From Pithys albifrons albifrons (Eukaryota; Chordata; Aves; Passeriformes; Thamnophilidae), in NCBI RefSeq assembly GCF_047495875.1, contig NC_092463.1:5021557-5085556 (forward strand): a stretch of 64,000 nt of DNA. The letters are read 5' to 3'. The notes below the pieces were generated by a model. The model was not told the origin of the DNA, made no database searches, and saw nothing but the letters and a program-made list of their open reading frames with translations. Position numbers and translations under genes: made by a program. Shown one piece after another: positions 34,701-46,700 of the stretch. Numbering within the stretch: the stretch's first letter is position 1; every line of letters begins with the position of its first letter.

Positions 34701-37700
34701 TGTCTTCAGTGGCATTTGAGCTGGGCACATGTTTAAGGTCTGTATTTTACAAAGAAGAATGTTTATCATAATAAGAATAATTGGATTGGCCCTGAGCAAC
34801 CTGTTGTTCTGAAAGGCGTTCCTGCCCATGGCAAAGGATTGGAATTGTGGATGTTCTTAAAGGTCCCTTCCAACCCAGACTGTTCTATGATTCTAAAATG
34901 CTGTGTCTCATGGCTGTGTTAGATATAACCCTTAATGTTCTTGGTTAACAAAACCTGACAATTTGCTTTTTTCTTTTTTATTCCCCCCAAGATTGAGAGC
35001 GGTGCTGTATGGAAGCAAATTTATATGGACCTTGGCATTCCTATTTTGAACTCAGCTGCTTCCTACAATGTAAAAACTGCTTATAGAAAGTAAGTTCTGG
35101 TATTGTCTAATGGTGAGAACATTTTTCTATGTTTTTAGTAGCATGTACAACATTGAAGCAATTTTTGATAGTTCAGTGAAACAGCACTTGACATTCTTGA
35201 GTTAATGAACAGTTCTGAGCATTTTCCAGTGCTGAGGATTGAAATGGTGCAGGAAAGGAGGGAATGCTCAGGGCTGCCTAAGTTCCTGGTGTCCAATACA
35301 GGATAATTCTGCTCATTTTCTTATCAAGAAACATTCACCTTCAGCATGTGATGATGCTGTTTCAGGGTAGAACAAAGAAACTTATAGAATGAGCTTTGGC
35401 AAATTCAGCTTTGCATCTCATGACGATTCCCAAGAACAGACTCTGTCCTTGTTCTGGAGGTGCTTTGTGCAGTGAGGAGAATTTTATACCAGTTTCTTTA
35501 ACTTCCTGAGAAATGTTGATTGCAAAAAGACATGTTTCAGGTTGCATATTTAATTACAATCTCTGCAGAATTTGTAGAGCAGTGGCTTCAGGGCATAACT
35601 GTGTGCATGTGACAGCATTAAGTGGTAAAATCATTACTTGTAACGAACAAATGCATAAATCTTTTTCTTCTGACCTTTGGTTTTCAGTTGTGTTTTAACA
35701 TTTGAAATGGAAACCTTTTAAGAATGACATTTTTCAAGCTCACTTTCTAAATGAAAATTATTTTCGTTATTTATCCTGCTGGAAGTTTGACAAGAAACAA
35801 TTGGGCTTTTTGAGTAAAAGGAAAGACTGAGGTTCTCTTGACTCGAACCTAAGGAAATTTGGAAATAGGGATGACTAATGACTCAACTCATGTTAATGTT
35901 GATGAAGATGAAAATATTCAGACTGTCTTCAGTGGGATTTGAACTGGGCCCATGTTTAAGGTCTGTATTTTACAAAGAAGAGTGTTTATCATAAAAAGAA
36001 TAATTGGTAACCATGTACTAGGTTGCTGTTACAGTGGAAATAACAATAATGTTGTTTGGACACATGATGGTGTGTTGTAACTTGCATATTTATTCTTTAA
36101 GGAATAAGCTAATTCATCTCCCTCTCACCTGTAACTGGGTTAGAGTGCACAGGCAGTTACCAGAGAACAAGCTCATGCATGGCTTTCCTGTCAGAAATTC
36201 TTAACTGGATAGGGAGGATGTTAAATATTTGGGTAGCACCTGTGTGTGTTTTTTCTCACCTCTTGATTTTTGTGCAAAATTGTTTCTTTTCAAAGTCTTC
36301 TCTGGCTTTTTTATTTGTTGTATATTTGGGTTGGTTTGGTTGTTGTTGTTTTGGGTTTTTTTTCCTGAATTTATTGAGCAGGAAAATGAGTTTTATGCAT
36401 TTGAAGGAAGAGAAAATAGACTTTGAAGTGTAAGTGGAGCCTCCCTTGTGTCTGCAGGTATCTGTATGGTTTTGAGGAGTACTGTCGCTCTGCAAACATT
36501 CAGTTCAGGACCATCCACCACAATGAACCCAAAGTGGTAGAAGACACACAGAAACACGTGGAACCAATGGAGGAAAGTGTGAAAGAGGAACAAAAAATGC
36601 CCCCAACAGAAGTTAAAAAAGAAGCAGAAGAAAATTATTCCAGCAGTGAAAGTGAAAAAGAAGAAGTAGAACTAAGATCCCCAAGGGTGAGTGGTTTGCA
36701 CTGATTTCTGTGTAGTCCTTAACAAAACCCCTTTGTACAGGGAACAGTTTCCATAGTGGGTTTTCCCTGTGGAGCAGTTGGATGTTGGAATTGTTGTTCT
36801 TGTGTGTGCTACCTTTTCATTATGTTCTACCTGTAAAGAGATTTGGGGTTGATTATTTCTTCATATTCCACACCAACCATGGGCATTGCTCGGGCTGTGT
36901 TACATGTTGGATGTGTTTTGATTCAGGGCTGGGCTGGGAGCTCCAGAGAGCTGTGGGGCAGCAGGACAGTCCTGGTATTGGGGGAGGATCTCCACAGGCA
37001 CATGGAACCTGCAGCTCTGGCAAGAGGCAGGGATATCAAAGACCTGCTACAGCTTTAAGAATCAAAAGAATCATGGAATGGATTGGGTTGGAAAAGACCT
37101 CCGAGATTATTAAGTCCAACCCTTGGGCCAACTCCAGTCCCTTTACCAGATCATGGCACTCAGTGCCACGGCCAATCTCAGTTGAAAAACCTCCAGGGAT
37201 GGGGAATCCACCCCCTCTCTGGGCAGCCCATTCCAATGCCTGAGAACTCTCTCTGCAAAGAATTCTTTTCTGATCTCCAGCTTCAGTTTCCCCTGGCAGA
37301 GCTTGAGCCCATCGTGCCCCCTTGTCCTATTGCTGAGTGCCTGGGAGAAGAGACCAACCCCCACCTGGCCAGAACTTCCCTTCAGGCAGTTCCAGACAGT
37401 GCTGAGGTCACCTCTGAGCCTCCTCTTCTCCAGGCTGAACACCCCCAGCTCCCTCAGCCTCTCCCCACAGCACTTGTGCTCCAGTCCCTTCTCCAGCCTT
37501 GTTGCTCTTCTCTGGCCCTGCTCCAGCCCCTCAATCTCTTTCCTGAACTGAGGGGCCCAGAACTGAACACAACAACTCAAGGTGTGCCCTCACCAGCACA
37601 GAGTCCAGGGGAAGGATCATTGCCCCGGGCCTGCTGGCCATGCTTTTTGTGATTCAGACCAGGATCCCATTGGCCCATTTCTCTGGGTTGGTTTTTATCA

Positions 37701-40700
37701 CAATCTCACTTCTAATAAAAGAAACACTCCAATTTTGCAATATTTAGGCAAAAGTAGACAGAGAGAAGAACACTTAATTTTGGTCTTCATAAGTCCTTAA
37801 ATGCTGTAGAGGTGGAGGTTGTATTAGTAGCTACATAAATACGACCAGTGGCCCATCAGCTGGAGGATCCTGAACACTGTGGAGAGTGCAGACTGTGCTT
37901 TGGAGGTGTCGGAATGTCTCTGTAGCACTCACATTAATTCTGTTAAAAGGACATTTCATGTTCCTTAGGCTATGACTGCTGAGGGCCAAGGAGTTGTTAC
38001 TGTCTGATTGTAAAGGTTCTGTTCAACTAAAATGGAATTTTGTCAAAGTACCTCTTGCAAACCAGCTTTTCAGGCAAAGGTTGGCCTTTTAAATTAATAC
38101 ATGAAAAGTCAGTGTCAACACAAGTTGAAATCTCTGCCCAACTGCAAGTGGCTTTTCCAAGCTGGATCTGCCTCACTGAACTTCCTGACATGGCATTAGC
38201 TTTGCTTTTAGATTGTTCATTTAGTTTGGGGTTGTTTTTTAATTTAAGAGAACTGGTCAGAAGCTCAAGAAATAGTAACATTTTTTGATCTTTTTTACTA
38301 TTGGCTGTCTTTGTTAATTTATTAATTATTAGATATTTGGTTTTATTACTTTATTAATCCTGTCACCAGCTATCTATTTATGAATTACTATTTTTCCTAA
38401 GTATGTACCATTATTCTGCTGTGAATTGTAATTATTATAGGGCCTTCATTACTGTCATCTTTGGATGGCCTTGAGGTAATTAATCTTGCATTCATAATGT
38501 GTTTTAAATGTTCTGATTGAAAAGCAATGATCCTATCAAGAGACTTTAAAAAATAAAATGGTAAACCTGTACTGGATCCCCAAGAATCAGTTCCATCAGA
38601 CATTTAGAGCAACAAACCTTACAGGTCCAAACAAATGTCCTGAAATCCTCCAGCAGATAATCAGAAACTTGTCATCTTCATTCCAAATTAAGCAGATAAA
38701 AAACCTTAAAACTTTCATCTTAATATCTTAGAATATTTTGCCTTTTTTTTTTTGTGTTCTCTCCTGCTTTTTTTTCTATACAGGAGTCGTGTGTCTTACT
38801 TTTTCTGCTGAGATTTGGAGAGGTTATGGAAAAAATGATTGCCAGGAGTGATTAAACTGGTGTTATTTCTGTTCCAGGGACGAAGGAGACTTGCCCGTGA
38901 TGCAACCCCTGCTAAAAAAGATGGTGAAGAGGATAAAACACAAGACAAATTAAAAGACAGTAACAAAGAAAACAAAGATACAGAGGAAACACCTGAGAAT
39001 GCAGAAAAGAAAGAAAATGAAACTCCACTAGGGAGGAAAAGTACACCAAAGCAAAAAGAGAAAAAGCTCAAAAAACAGGAGGATTCTGATAAAGAGTCAG
39101 ATGAAGAGGACGAGAGGCAGAGGGACAGGTAAATACTGAGTTGTGTCACCTTTCTGTGGGTTTGTGCCATGGTGGAGCTGCACCCCAAGGAGGGGGATAC
39201 AGAGCTGGAGATCTCACTGCCATGTGGAAACTGGGCACCTGATTCCCTCAGCCAGGCAGGGAAGGGGAGATTCCATTTGAAGCCCATGGAGCCTGTGTAA
39301 TCCATGGAAGAACATTTTCTTGTAGATGCCAGGCTGTGTTCTCCCTGTCACTTCTTTTGCCAGGGTTGTGTTGGTGTTTTGTCACAGCAATACCTGCAGA
39401 CCCCACGCTGTGCCTGTGCCAGCTGATGTGTGGGTTAGGAAAGGAAAAGAGAAATGGCAAATCCTTCTCTTGTGCTTTTGTTGAAGTGTTCCCTGATGGC
39501 TGGTGAAGCTCCAGGCTCCTTGTTTTTATGGGATGACGGATGAGCAAGGCATAAGGAGTCAGCAATAGGACAAGGGGGCACGATGGGCTCAAGCTCTGCC
39601 AGGGGAAATTGAAGTTGGAGAGCAGAAAAAAATTCTTTGCAGAGAGAGTGCTCAGGCATTGGAATGGGCTGCCCAGAGAGGAGGTGGATTCCCCATCCCT
39701 GGAGGTTTTAAACTGAGATTGGCTGTGGCACTGAGTGCCATGATCTGATACAGGGACTGGATTTGGGCCAAGGGTTGGACTTGATGATCTCGGAGGTCTT
39801 TTCCAACCTAATCCGTTCTAGGATTCTGTGATAAGGAGTTTTCTTTAAGCAGTGTGGATGTTACTTGTCCTCTTACTTGTTTGCCACAACAAGACAGTGG
39901 ATCTTTCACTGAAGGCCAGCAAATACATTTCATTAAAAGCAAACCCATAGTCTTTTTCAGTACCTTCTTTCTTGGTGACTTTTTTGTAGTTTTACTTTTA
40001 CTTTACGCTAAATTCACCCTAAAATAGGAAGGGAATTATAGGTAGGAACAAGTTAGATTGTAATCCTTGAAAACATCTCTCAATATTAGCTGTAGATTTA
40101 TTAAGAGGTAGGTAGAACTAATAAGAGCTGTGTAGACACTTTAAATCTTGCTTGAACAGCTTGGATCAACCTTTTTCCAGTGTTACAATGTTTGTCTCCT
40201 TCAGAGGATCACTGTGATGGCATTTTAAACTTAAGTGCAGTTTGTAAACTGTAACTCCTACAGTTAACAAACTGTGGAAGAAAGTGTCAAAATCAAGCCT
40301 ACTTTAAAAACTAAGGCTAGTTTTTCCTGTCTTATTGAGGAGCCAAACACTGAATTAACTTAGTTCTCTATGTATTACCAAGATATTAATCTAAAAAATA
40401 ATGTTTAGGCTTTGAGGTAGTTGTACACCTAATAAATTGTGATTAAATTATAACTTTCTGGATATTTTTGGGCCTTACCTTGAGTCCAGGCCAGCTTCAG
40501 AGGCAGAAAGATAAACAACTTTCCTTGCAGCCTTTTTCTTTTGTAGTAGCTTGGCTACAGTCATTAAATGTTAAAACATGATTGTGACTAATTAATGGGC
40601 GTTTAAAATATGTTTTACTGCAGGGAGGAGCTGGAGAACAAAGGAGAATCAGAAGGTGAAGAGGATGAGGAGGACACAGAACCCTGCCTGACTGGAACCA

Positions 40701-43700
40701 AAGTGAAAGTAAAATATGGACGTGGAAAGACTCAGAAAATTTATGAAGCCAGTATTAAAAGCACAGAAATTGATGATGGAGAAGTCTTGTATTTAGTTCA
40801 TTACTACGGTTGGAATGTGAGGTGAGCAGAGCAAATTGCCTCTCACTTCTTTGTTGAAAGGTTTATTTGTAAAAGAAATTTTGGTTTTAAGAAAATAAAG
40901 TGGAAAAGATCAGAGACATGACTTCAGATTGAATTGCCAACATAGCAACATTCTATTACACTTTTCAGTTTTGGGGATTTTGTTCATGGTATTGCATTGA
41001 AATGTCAGAATATAGTTGTGTTCCACCTTAGTAATCCCCACTTCTACAGGAGCATCTCAGAATTGTATTGTGTCAGCACTATCAGACTTTTATTTATTCA
41101 TAGTGGTGAAAACATCTGCAATTAAATGTAAGAACCACTGGAATTTTGGCAGCAGGATATATTCTTGTGTTGAGTGTAAACTGTTGTAAAGAGCACAGAG
41201 GGAAGGAAAGGGCTAAACAGCAAAGAACTACAGAAAAAAATTCATCAAATGCAGCCAATCTTTGCACTCAACACTGCTGCAGAAATGGCTTGTTTTGTGG
41301 TTGATATTGAGAGACAAAAATAGCACATCATCGATGATTTTTAAAAATACAGCACTTGTGGAATTCTGTAAGTTGAGGTGTTCCAAATCCATGCATTGCT
41401 AAGTAAACTGAGAAAATTCCTTTCCATGAAAACATGAAGTTTGTGTGTGAGGATATTCCCTAAATACTTCTGTGTGTCCTTTTTCCTTATTAATACCTCA
41501 GGAGATTTTGAGGAGTGTTAGTGTATTTGTGCTTTTCAGACTCTCATCCAGTTTGTTGCTATAATTTCAAACCTTTACCTTTAAAAACAAAGTACATTTT
41601 ACTGCTGGGGTGTGGTAAAAACTGCCTTATGGATATGGTGTGCAATAGCTGACACCCTTCAGAGCTGACTCAGCTCCCTGAGTTCCTGTGCTTTCTGCAA
41701 GAGGCAAGGGAGGTTTCTACCTTCATTCCCACATCCAGTAATTTTTTGGTGGGCTGGAAATGTAATTCATCTTTCTATTCCCAGATACTGCTTGTGTTTG
41801 TAAATACACACTCTGCCCTCAGTTTAGGAAAGATATTGAGGGGCTGGAGCGGGGCCAGAGAAGAGCAACAAGGCTGGAGAAGGGACTGGAGCACAAGTGC
41901 TGTGGGGAGAGGCTGAGGGAGCTGGGGGTGTTTAGCCTGGAGAAGAGGAGGCTCAGAGGTGACCTCAGCACTGTCTAGAACTGCCTGAAGGGAAGTTCTG
42001 GCCAGGTGGGGGTTGGTCTCTACTCCCAGGCACTCAGCAATAGGACAAGGGGGCACGATGGACTCAAGCTCTGCCAGGGGAAATTGAAGTTGGAGAGCAG
42101 AAACAAATTCTTTCCAGGCATTGGAATGGGCTGCCCAGGGAGGGGGTGGATTCCCCATCCCTGGAGGTTTTTAAACTGAGATTGGCTGTGGCACTGAGTG
42201 CCATGATCTGGTAAAGGGACTGGAGTTGGACCAAGGGTTGGACTTGATGATCTCAGAGGTCTTTTCCAACCCAATCCATTCTGTGATTCTGTGAATGGAC
42301 CTCAAAGCCCATCCAGTTCTGTTTCTCTGCCATAGGCAGGGACACCTTCTACTACCCCAGGTTGCTCCAAACCCATCCAACCTCACCTTGAATGTTTCCT
42401 GTCATTAATAAATATTTTCTGTAACTCAGCCTTTTAGTCTTCATGTTCAGACAACATCTTCTGTGCAGTGACACCAGTGTGTTGTTTTTCCCTTCTAGAT
42501 ATGATGAGTGGGTGAAAGCTGATCGGATCATCTGGCCTGTGGACAAAGGAGGACCAAAGAGAAAACAGAAGAAGAAAACAAAAGTAATTATTTAAATGAG
42601 TTTCTTGTTGTACAAGATTTAATGACTAAAACAAAAAAAGGGTTATTTAAAAAAATGAAAAAGGTTATTCAGTCCGTAGTCTAGTTTTTTAATAGAGCAG
42701 GTGAAAAGTTTTGATCATCAGCTGTGAAATGTTGACAAAAATTCATTGGTTTTCCCTCTGTATAACAAAAAAAGTTATACAGTCCTTGGCCTAGCTCTTT
42801 ATTGGAGCTGAAGGAGAAAAGTTTTGATGATCAGCAGTGAAACTTTAATAAAAATCCACTGTTTTCCCCTCAGAACAAAGATGACAGTGAAAAGGATGAG
42901 AAGAAGGATGAGGAGAAACAAAAATCCAAGCGTGGGCGGCCCCCTCTGAAATCTACTCTTCCCTCCAACACGTCTTGCAGCTTATCCAAAGCCCCCACCA
43001 GTGAAGGTAAATCCGGAGCCAGAGGTGCCCGGAACAGCTTGTCCGATCCCCCACATTCCCACTGGGAACGAAGGTACCTGTGGGGCACTCGTGTCCTGGC
43101 GTGGAGCTGCAGGGAGCGGTGATGGCACTGCCCTGTCAGAGCCCCAGAGTCCTGCTGAGCCACGCAGGGCACCAGCACCCTGAGAAAACACATTTTTGGC
43201 GCAGATTTTGCTCTATAAAAATTAATTCTTTCGATTTTAATTTTAGCAACACCTCGCAGGCAGACGAGACGTAGCTCAGGAATGTTTGATTCTGATAGAG
43301 GATCAAACGGTGAGTGATCTCAGTCCTGTGTATACTTTGGAGGTTTTTTCAGTACCTTTCGCAAAAGAGGTTTGATTTTTTTTTCTATTTGTGGTTTGAT
43401 TTTTTTTCCCCCTTTTTTTGGTTTGTTTTTTTTTCGTTGCTCCTTACGAATTTTGTTCAGGAAGTACTTTGGGCTGGCACTGCTGAGGAGCACAGTTTGC
43501 TCACAGGAGAGCTGTGACATGGAAATGACTGCACAAATCATTCCATGTTCTCCAGCCAGAGCTTTTCAGTCCTGATATGGAACAGGCCAAATCCAGTGCT
43601 GTAATGACAGTCTCTATTGTGGTAATTAAGTCCTCAACTTCAGTACTTACATCATCCAGCAGAGCTGTTAGTTATACACAAATGGCAATGAGATTTTTGG

Positions 43701-46700
43701 ATATTTCTGAGCCTTTCTGAGCAAGAACTGAAGTGAAATCAGTGTCTCCTTTTAGTACAGGTCCCTGAATAGTCCTCTGTAATGTGCCTTGCTCTGTATG
43801 TACATAAGTTTAGCAACTTAATGTTCATATTAGAAGGGTTTTACTTTTTATTTTGTTTTTCTGGGTGTTTTTTTTCTCTTTGGGGTTGCAAGGAGGGGGA
43901 AGGAGTGGTTTTGGTTTTGTAATCTCAGGTGTGGGAGAGGCAACATCCACAGGTAGATTGTGGGAATCTATAAATCTGTTTTTTGCTGCTGTAATTTATT
44001 TGTGTTGGCTTATCTGAAAATAGTAGTAGAAGAATCATAGACATGAACTAAATCATGTGACTAAGATCATCATGCAGATGCTTCTTGAACTCTGACAGTA
44101 CCACTGCTATTGCAGTTTCATAGAAATTTTAGGTAAAATAAGAACTGTAGCAAGTGTGTTGAATAATGCAGAATGTTTGAAGTTTGAAATAATTACTGTA
44201 AACTGATGTTAACACCATAGCTTGCTGAAAAGAGAGGGGGTTTGTGTGGTTCAAATAAGAAATTGTGTTGTAATTAATAATTTAGGGTGCTGTTTGCTTC
44301 TTTTTGAAATGTTTTTAGACTCTGGCACATCTGACAGTGAAGCAGATGAGTCATCTGAAAAGAATTTGAACGAAGAGTTTTCTCCAGAAACTTCAGAACT
44401 GGAAAAAGGTGAAAAACTCCGTGATGAGAAGCTGGATGAAGAAAACCCAAAGATTCCTCATGCCTTGAAAGAAAATGACAGGACTCAAGTACAGCCACTA
44501 GAAACTCTGAAACTGGAAGTTGAGGAAAGTGAACAAATTGTTCAAATTTTTGGAAATAAAACAGATCAAATCGAAGAAATCAAAAGAGAGGTTGAAAAAT
44601 CACCCAAGGGAAAAGGGAGAAGGAGCAAGACAAAAGATTCTCCTCTAGAGAATGCAAAGGTTGCACCAGGAGGCCAAGAAGAGGCAGCAAATGAATCTCT
44701 TACAGAACCTGAAAGGTTAGATGGGTCTTCCTTGGACTGTAAAGAAAGTTCCAGCACTACTGAAAGTGAAACTGAACCTTCTACAAAAGACAAGAAGCTT
44801 TTGAAAAGGAAAACTTTGGAACAGGCATCACCTGAGAAGAGAAATCGGAGAGAGAGTGAGATGGAAGTGCCAAATATTGTGTCTGAAGAGAGGACCAATG
44901 AATGTACTGGAGCAGAGGAATGTAGAGGGATGAATGCTGAGGAGTCCCTCAGAACTGGGAATGAGGAGATGCCATCCCTGGTGGCAGAATCAGCTCCACA
45001 CGGGCAGGAAATGAGGAATGAGAACTTCCAGTGTCCCACTGAAGCCAATGAGAACATTCCCTTAAAAGATGAGGACGACTCAATGCCTCAGATCGGTCCT
45101 GAAACTTTGCTGTGCCACGAGGTAGACTTGGATGATTTGGACGAGAAAGAGAAAAGCAGCAGTGAAGACACAGCCCCAGAGAAGCCAGACCCCAGTGCCC
45201 CCAACTGCCACCCCTCTGCCTTCACCCCCACCGTGCCCTCGGGCTTCCCAGTGGCCTCTCCGCTGGCGCTGAGCCAGGACGAGTCGCGCAGTGTCCGCAG
45301 CGAGAGCGACGCCACCATCGAGGTGGACAGTGTGGCCGAGGAGTCGCAGGAGGGGCTCTGCGAGAGCGAGTCTGTCAACGGGTTTGAAGCCAGCACTACA
45401 TCGAGCAACTGCAGCATTGCTGTGCAGGAGAGAGAGGCTGCGGAGAAAGGTGGGTTTCCTGGGAATAGCCAGTCCCTGCTGTGAGCATTTCCAGAGGTGT
45501 CTTAAGTCCGGTGTCAAAACTGCTGGTTTGTTTTATCTTCTGGTTATAGAATCACAGAATGGTTTGGGTTGGAAGGGGCCCTAAAGACCATCTCATTCCA
45601 ACCCCTGCCACGGGCAGGGACACTTTCCACTATCCCAGGCTGCTCCAAGCTCTGTCCAGCCTGGCCTTGTGTAATGGTTGGGTGGTTCTCCAGGTTCAGG
45701 GCTTAACCTGTTACCTAGAGGGGTGTGCTCCCCCTGCTGCCCCTGACCAGGTGGTCCCTAGGGAGCCCACAAGGACCACACAGACACCACAGCAGAGGGA
45801 CGACAGTTTATTCCTACAGAGTCAGGGTTTATATGGACCTTGGAGGGACCCAAAATCTGCTAATAGGAAAGAAAGGGGGCTTGGCTGTGTGCCAATAGGA
45901 ATCAGGGGTTTACATCCAATAAAAAGGGGATAGATAACATCCATTTCTCAACTTCCTTCCAGACCCCTGGATAGCAGCTATCTCAAGGGATCTTGGGAAG
46001 GAGAAGCAGTGACTTTGCAAAAAAGACAATAGATAACCATTTTGTACATTTAAACAACGTTAAAACCCTCAATTGTTAAGGCATTAGAAGTAGCTTCTTC
46101 ATTTGCTTCACAAGTCCACTTCTGGCAGGACTTTTTCCATTCCAGATACTGTAAGTCGATTCCTACAGCCTTGGGCGCTTCCAGGGATGGGGCAGCCACA
46201 GCTTCTCTGGGCAACCTGTGCCAGGGCCTTGTTACCCTTAGAGCCAAGAATGCCTTCCCAGTATCCCATCTATCCCTGCCCTCTGGCAGTTTGAAGCCAT
46301 TCCCCCTTGTCCTGTTCTTCCAGGCCCTTGTCCCCAGTCCCTTTCCCGCTCTCCTCGAGCCCCTTCAGGCACTGGAAGGTGCTCTCAGGTCTCCCCAGAG
46401 CTCTGTATTCTCCAGGCTGGACAACCCCATCTCTCAGCCAGGCTGGTTTAAGTGTCTCTTTGTTGCTTATAAAAAGAGCTTGTTAGAAGCAGAGGTATTT
46501 GAGGTGTTTTGGTTTTGATTGGGTTTTGCTTTCTTTGTCTTGTAGGTCAGAAAAGACCCAGTGACAGCAACAGTGGAACACTGGCAAAGAAACAGAAGCG
46601 AACTCCAAAGCGAACCAGTGCTGCAGCCAAAAATGAAAAGAATGGAACAGGTACATTCCTGGGGGTGGGGAGAAGGGGGAATGTTCTCCTATCCTGTAAA

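Larger units (their letters stand above)
34505..34991 (+). other. ARID4A: ARID4A intron 13
   Basis: 487-base intron, most of which is a CR1 interrupted by a 178-base insert (both listed separately). The acceptor is CCCCCCAAG. Confidence 0.6.
40822..42498 (+). other. ARID4A: ARID4A intron 17
   Basis: 1.7 kb intron. It contains a plus CR1 (41819-42293) followed at once by a minus CR1 fragment of another subfamily (42296-42402). The rest is AT-rich. Confidence 0.55.
45450..46545 (+). other. ARID4A: ARID4A intron 21
   Basis: 1.1 kb intron made up mostly of one CR1 split by a solo LTR (both listed separately). The acceptor is TTTGTCTTGTAG. Confidence 0.6.

Noticed and set aside
37083..37652. 189-codon open frame and similar frames at 9275, 18792, 23249, 32086 and 42020
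   Set aside because: All lie within CR1 3' ends and recur in each copy. They are non-coding LINE sequence, not a gene family.
45559..45933. 124-codon frame downstream of exon 21
   Set aside because: It crosses a CR1/LTR boundary and so is a repeat artefact.
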